NCBI GenBank assembly: GCA_046294735.1
Contig: JBKBKB010000007.1
Coordinates: forward strand, 114,612-178,611
From: 34-65-8 sp046294735
GTDB lineage: Bacteria; Pseudomonadota; Alphaproteobacteria; Sphingomonadales; Sphingomonadaceae
DNA: 64,000 nt
Direction of reading: 5' to 3'
Shown here: one piece after another, positions 60,617 to 64,000 of the stretch
How positions within the stretch are numbered: position 1 is the first letter of the stretch
How the letters are laid out: each line of letters opens with the position of its first letter
Notes under the pieces: generated by a model
Told to the model about the DNA's origin: nothing
The model's input: only the letters and a program-made list of their open reading frames with translations
Databases searched by the model: none
Made by a program: the position numbers and the translations under genes

Positions 60617-63600
60617 TCACTCTGCCGGCTCTGCGCACATGGCAGCCTTGGCTGCCTCGCCTTCGCATTCACCGACCCACAGGTCCTCGTTACCTGCCCC
60701 GGTCACAGGATCGTCGATCAGCGGATCGTTCTGGCCATCTGCCGCTTCCCGCAGTTCGAACAGCGGGGTATCAAGCAATCCGGCAACGGGCGTATCGCCC
60801 TCAAGCTGGCCTTCGATCAGATCCTGGATTGGCTGGTCAATCACCCGATCCTGGAATTCGACGCAGCTTCCCGGGTTGGCAATCAGGCAGCCGTTGATGG
60901 TCGAGCCCGGATCGAATGCGCTGCTGATCTGGGCCAACGTGACCGCATCCACCCCGGTTGCGCCGGCAATGATCCCGTTGATCACGATCGGCTGGTTGGT
61001 GCCGGACGGATCGGAAATCAGCAGCTCGTCAACGGTGAACCCGCGCCGCTCGCCAAAGCGTGTGCCCGGCGCGGTATTCTGGATGAACACGTCGCTGGTG
61101 ACGGTCGTGATGTCGAGTGTCCCGGTGCGGATCAGACCGTCAGGGTTGTCGATCCCGTCGTTCTGCGCCAGCCGGTCATTGATCGCGGCGATATCCGCCG
61201 CTGCCTGGACATCGGTCAGGGCCTGCTCGGTCATGGCGTAGAAGTTCGACGCGACGACTTCGATGCTGCCGAGGAAATTGCCCGCCCCATCGTTGATTTC
61301 CAGCAGGCCGGTGCTGGCATCGAGGAACACATCGCCGCCGGTTTCCAGACCGAGCGCGTTATCGGCCGTCGCACCCGTCATCACCACCTCGCCAATCACA
61401 TCAATGCCCTCGGCGGCCCGGAAGTCGATCCGGCCTTCGCCGCGCAGATTCCCGGTGGCTCCCGTGCCCGAGGCGACCCGGATGTCGAGATCGTCGAGCA
61501 CGATGGCCGTGCTGGCGCTGATCGCGATGCTCTGACTGGCCGCAATGCGCGAAAACTCGTCGTTGTCGATCGCGAACCCGCTGGCGCTGGTCGCATCGCC
61601 GCCGATCCTGGCAATCCCCCCGCCGGAGATATCGATGGTCTCCGTCGCTTCGAGGCTGCCCAGCGCACCGCTCGACCCGATTGCCACATCGCTGGCCCGC
61701 AGATCAATTTCGCGGCCGACCGCAGCCGCATCGATCGACGCCCGTTCACCGGCCCGCATCGTCAGTGCCGATGCCGCTGTCACTTCGCCCGCCACTGCGA
61801 GGTTCTCACCCGCCTCGATCAGCACTTTGCCGCCGGTGCCGGGGCTGAACTCCCGGGCGCGGACATTGGCCACCATGGCGTTCCCACCGCTGCTGACCAG
61901 CCGCACATCGCCGGCATCAGCTTGAGCACCGGATACGCCGAGATCGCCCAAAGTCTCGATGTCGATGTCGCCAGACGATGCATTGGCGAGGGCCGCCAAA
62001 TTGCCGGTCGACCGCAGAAACACGCTCTGGCCGGAAGCATTGACGAGCCCGGTCATGTCGATATCGACATTGACCCGAACAGCACCGCCGGACGCCGCGA
62101 GCAGTGCGGTGTTGCCGACCAGCGTATTCAGAGTGATGCCGGTAACTGCGGCAATATTGACCACCCCGGTTCCGGATTGGCTCGCCGTCACGCTGTCAGC
62201 GATGAAGCTGCCCCCGGTTGAAACAGTGACATCTGCGCCGGCCGTAATGGTTGTGGTGGCGATATCTCCAGCGCCGCTGGAGGAAAGCCCGACCGACGCG
62301 CCAGCTGCAGCGCTGTCGAAGGCTATCCCGGCTGCGGAAGCGACGGTCACAGCGCCATCCGCGACCAGCGTGGTCCCGCTGAACCCGCCGGTTCCGGCAT
62401 CGATCGCGATGGCGTTCCCGGCCACCAGCGCGCCGCTGACAATCCCGTCGCCAACTCCGCTCACAAGCGCGACAGACCCGCCTGCGGTTCCCATCCCGAG
62501 GTCGATAGCGCCGCCAGTAACCGTCAGGTCGGTCGCGGCAGCCAGTGAGCCCGCCGTCACCGCTGTTGCTCCCTGGAGGCCGATCGCGCCGCCGGTCGAG
62601 GTTATGCTGCCGACCGAGAACGCACCGCTCCCGGCGGTTCCGGTCACATCGCCTGCAGCGGCGATCAATGCGAGGGTGACTGCCTCGCCGTCCACCGTCA
62701 CGCCGGCACCCGAGGCAATGGTGCCGCCGACAATCTCGCCAGTCTCGGCCAGCAGCGAAACCGCACCTGCACTGTCGATACCGGCGAAATCCACACGCCC
62801 GTTGGCCGTGACCAAAACACCGGCACCATCGGCCCCGGACACGTTCCGCACCGCGATATCACCGCCGGAAACCAGGCTTGCGCCGCCGCCCGACAGAATC
62901 ACATCGCGCAGGGCCATGTCTGCCGCCGAAATGGCCGAGACTCCAGCGCCAGCAATCAGGTCACGCGCAGCAATTGCGCCCGTCTGCGCCGCCAGGGCCA
63001 CTGTTCCGCCGGCATTAAGGTCGCCTGTAAGGCTGATCGACTGGCCCGCGCTCAGGCTGGCGTCGCCACTGGCCGAACCGGTCCCGATCACTATGTCACC
63101 GCCCGCGCTAGCAAGGAGATTGCCCCCCAGGGCACTGACCGCACCCAGGGTAATGTTAGCGTCGGCGACGACCGACAGACCGCCAACCACGGTGGTATCG
63201 CCCGCGATCGTGACCGAACCGAAGGTGGAGGTGATGGAACTTGCGCCCGCCCCTGCGGTCAGGCTGTCACCGGTCACATTGCCATTGCCGAAAGCCGTCT
63301 GGACAGAGGGTTCCGTCAGCAGGGTTACGGTTTCGCCCGCCACCAACGCTGAAAAGTCGATCTGGCTGCCGGTCACGTCGACCAGTCCGCCGGCGCTGGA
63401 ATTGCCCAGCGTGACCGGCCCGCCCGCATTGATCACGATATCTCCGCCGGTGATGATGGAGTCGGGTCCGGTGACGAAGGCTGCCGCCGCCGCTGCGGTG
63501 AAGTTTCCGCCTGCCTCGGCATGGCCGACATCGATCCCGCCGGCACTGTCGAGAGCGATATTGCTGCCCGCTTCCAACCTGGCAAAAGTCATGTCGCCTA

Positions 63601-64000
63601 CCGTGGTTCCGGCGGCGATTGATCCACCCGCATCGACCAGTCCGAGCGCGATGGACTGCGCGAGCAGGGTGACGTCCGCGCCGCTCTCGATGTCGCCTGC
63701 ACCGGTATTGGCGCCGATCAGGCCATTGCTGGCGGTCAGCGTCACCGGATTGGCCGAGCGGATCAGGTCGAACAGGATGTCGCTCCCGCTCGCCAGGCTG
63801 ACCGCGCCTGCTATCACATCGCCCAGCACCACCCGCGCGCCGCTCACCGATACCGTGCCCGGCGAGGTCAGGTTGCCACCGGCGACGGTGCCGCCCGCAA
63901 CAAAGGTGATCGCCCCGGTCGCGCTCGCCGCATCGAACGCAATCCCGCCGCCCGCATCGGCCGTAAACGCCCCGCCCTGCGCCGCCAGCGTGCCAAACCC
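60617..64000 (-). CDS. Large beta-repeat surface protein (haemagglutinin/adhesin-like), N-terminus beyond window
   Basis: The frame is open to the right edge of the window, so only the C-terminal 1,127 residues are seen. They are almost wholly made of short glycine/alanine/valine-rich beta repeats of the form xGSxxLxAxxGxIxxxx, the composition of filamentous-haemagglutinin or autotransporter beta-helices, then a non-repetitive acidic tail with two cysteines (WVGECEGEAAKAAMCAEPAE). No beta-barrel translocator is visible at the C-terminus, so it looks like a two-partner-secreted exoprotein. The N-terminal secretion domain and any transporter gene would lie to the right of the window. Confidence 0.85.
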   Translation of the reverse strand, partial: GFGTLAAQGGAFTADAGGGIAFDAASATGAITFVAGGTVAGGNLTSPGTVSVSGARVVLGDVIAGAVSLASGSDILFDLIRSANPVTLTASNGLIGANTGAGDIESGADVTLLAQSIALGLVDAGGSIAAGTTVGDMTFARLEAGSNIALDSAGGIDVGHAEAGGNFTAAAAAAFVTGPDSIITGGDIVINAGGPVTLGNSSAGGLVDVTGSQIDFSALVAGETVTLLTEPSVQTAFGNGNVTGDSLTAGAGASSITSTFGSVTIAGDTTVVGGLSVVADANITLGAVSALGGNLLASAGGDIVIGTGSASGDASLSAGQSISLTGDLNAGGTVALAAQTGAIAARDLIAGAGVSAISAADMALRDVILSGGGASLVSGGDIAVRNVSGADGAGVLVTANGRVDFAGIDSAGAVSLLAETGEIVGGTIASGAGVTVDGEAVTLALIAAAGDVTGTAGSGAFSVGSITSTGGAIGLQGATAVTAGSLAAATDLTVTGGAIDLGMGTAGGSVALVSGVGDGIVSGALVAGNAIAIDAGTGGFSGTTLVADGAVTVASAAGIAFDSAAAGASVGLSSSGAGDIATTTITAGADVTVSTGGSFIADSVTASQSGTGVVNIAAVTGITLNTLVGNTALLAASGGAVRVNVDIDMTGLVNASGQSVFLRSTGNLAALANASSGDIDIETLGDLGVSGAQADAGDVRLVSSGGNAMVANVRAREFSPGTGGKVLIEAGENLAVAGEVTAASALTMRAGERASIDAAAVGREIDLRASDVAIGSSGALGSLEATETIDISGGGIARIGGDATSASGFAIDNDEFSRIAASQSIAISASTAIVLDDLDIRVASGTGATGNLRGEGRIDFRAAEGIDVIGEVVMTGATADNALGLETGGDVFLDASTGLLEINDGAGNFLGSIEVVASNFYAMTEQALTDVQAAADIAAINDRLAQNDGIDNPDGLIRTGTLDITTVTSDVFIQNTAPGTRFGERRGFTVDELLISDPSGTNQPIVINGIIAGATGVDAVTLAQISSAFDPGSTINGCLIANPGSCVEFQDRVIDQPIQDLIEGQLEGDTPVAGLLDTPLFELREAADGQNDPLIDDPVTGAGNEDLWVGECEGEAAKAAMCAEPAE

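Noticed and set aside
60530..62221. 563-codon open frame opposite the large repeat protein and the start of cysS
   Set aside because: The composition is the mirror of the glycine/alanine repeats. No start context or domain.
1..64000. CRISPR arrays, insertion sequences, prophage, toxin-antitoxin pairs
   Set aside because: No regularly spaced repeats, transposase, integrase or paired toxin genes are seen. Gene content and codon use are even across the window.

Overview
This window is one continuous, gene-dense stretch of high-GC (roughly two-thirds G+C) alphaproteobacterial chromosome, most likely from a sphingomonad (Erythrobacteraceae or Sphingomonadaceae). The pointers are a C4-pathway 5-aminolevulinate synthase, spermidine synthesis through carboxyspermidine, a System I cytochrome c maturation operon, an Anbu operon, TonB-linked carbohydrate use, and frequent ATGA/TGATG gene overlaps. 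I see no insertion sequences, prophage, CRISPR or rRNA. No gene-free gap exceeds 300 bases.

Layout. 1-7.5 kb: secreted M48 protease (5' cut by the window), MgtC/DUF4010 membrane protein, topA with a small overlapping HTH gene, dprA-plsY, murI. 7.5-14.3 kb: hemA, a PAS-GGDEF-EAL-PilZ c-di-GMP protein, a nitroreductase, an exported S9 peptidase. 14.4-18.5 kb: polyamine cluster (carboxynorspermidine dehydrogenase, DUF486 membrane protein, carboxynorspermidine decarboxylase, ornithine/lysine decarboxylase) with a structured leader before the last gene. 18.7-21.6 kb: PLP dehydratase, two MAPEG proteins, trxB.

21.6-35.2 kb is the most interesting region: a divergent locus that reads as a complete oxidative desulfonation (sulfo-SMO-type) pathway for sulfoquinovose, the plant and cyanobacterial sulfolipid sugar. 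Leftward: GH31 sulfoquinovosidase with all five sulfonate-recognition residues (K/E/R/W/Y subtype), LacI regulator, aldo/keto reductase, SsuD-like flavin monooxygenase, and then a tyrosine phosphatase. Rightward: TonB-dependent receptor, MFS transporter, YeiH-type sulfate/sulfite exporter, GlpD, NADPH:FMN reductase and a RibB-like protein. Import would go through the TonB receptor and MFS carrier rather than an ABC transporter. The monooxygenase would release sulfite, which the exporter could remove. The FMN reductase could supply the reduced flavin. GlpD could use the glycerol part of sulfoquinovosyl glycerol after phosphorylation. The RibB-like protein lacks the acidic loop of true RibB, so its role is open.

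35.2-40.7 kb: Anbu proteasome-like peptidase, transglutaminase, alpha-E and ATP-grasp operon, divergent oxyR, PilZ protein. 40.7-50.8 kb: pgsA, LplT-like MFS, a small membrane protein, EVE protein, membrane GGDEF-EAL protein, dapF-mtaB-ftsY-yciB, kup. 50.9-55.8 kb: ccmC-D-E-F-G-H-I, including a 46-residue ccmD. 55.8-64 kb: Leu/Glu-type dehydrogenase, tRNA-His, a DksA-like zinc protein behind a near-perfect FNR box, rpmE, a 2-hydroxyacid dehydrogenase, a REP-like palindrome pair, cysS, and the C-terminal part of a very large beta-repeat surface protein that runs off the right edge.
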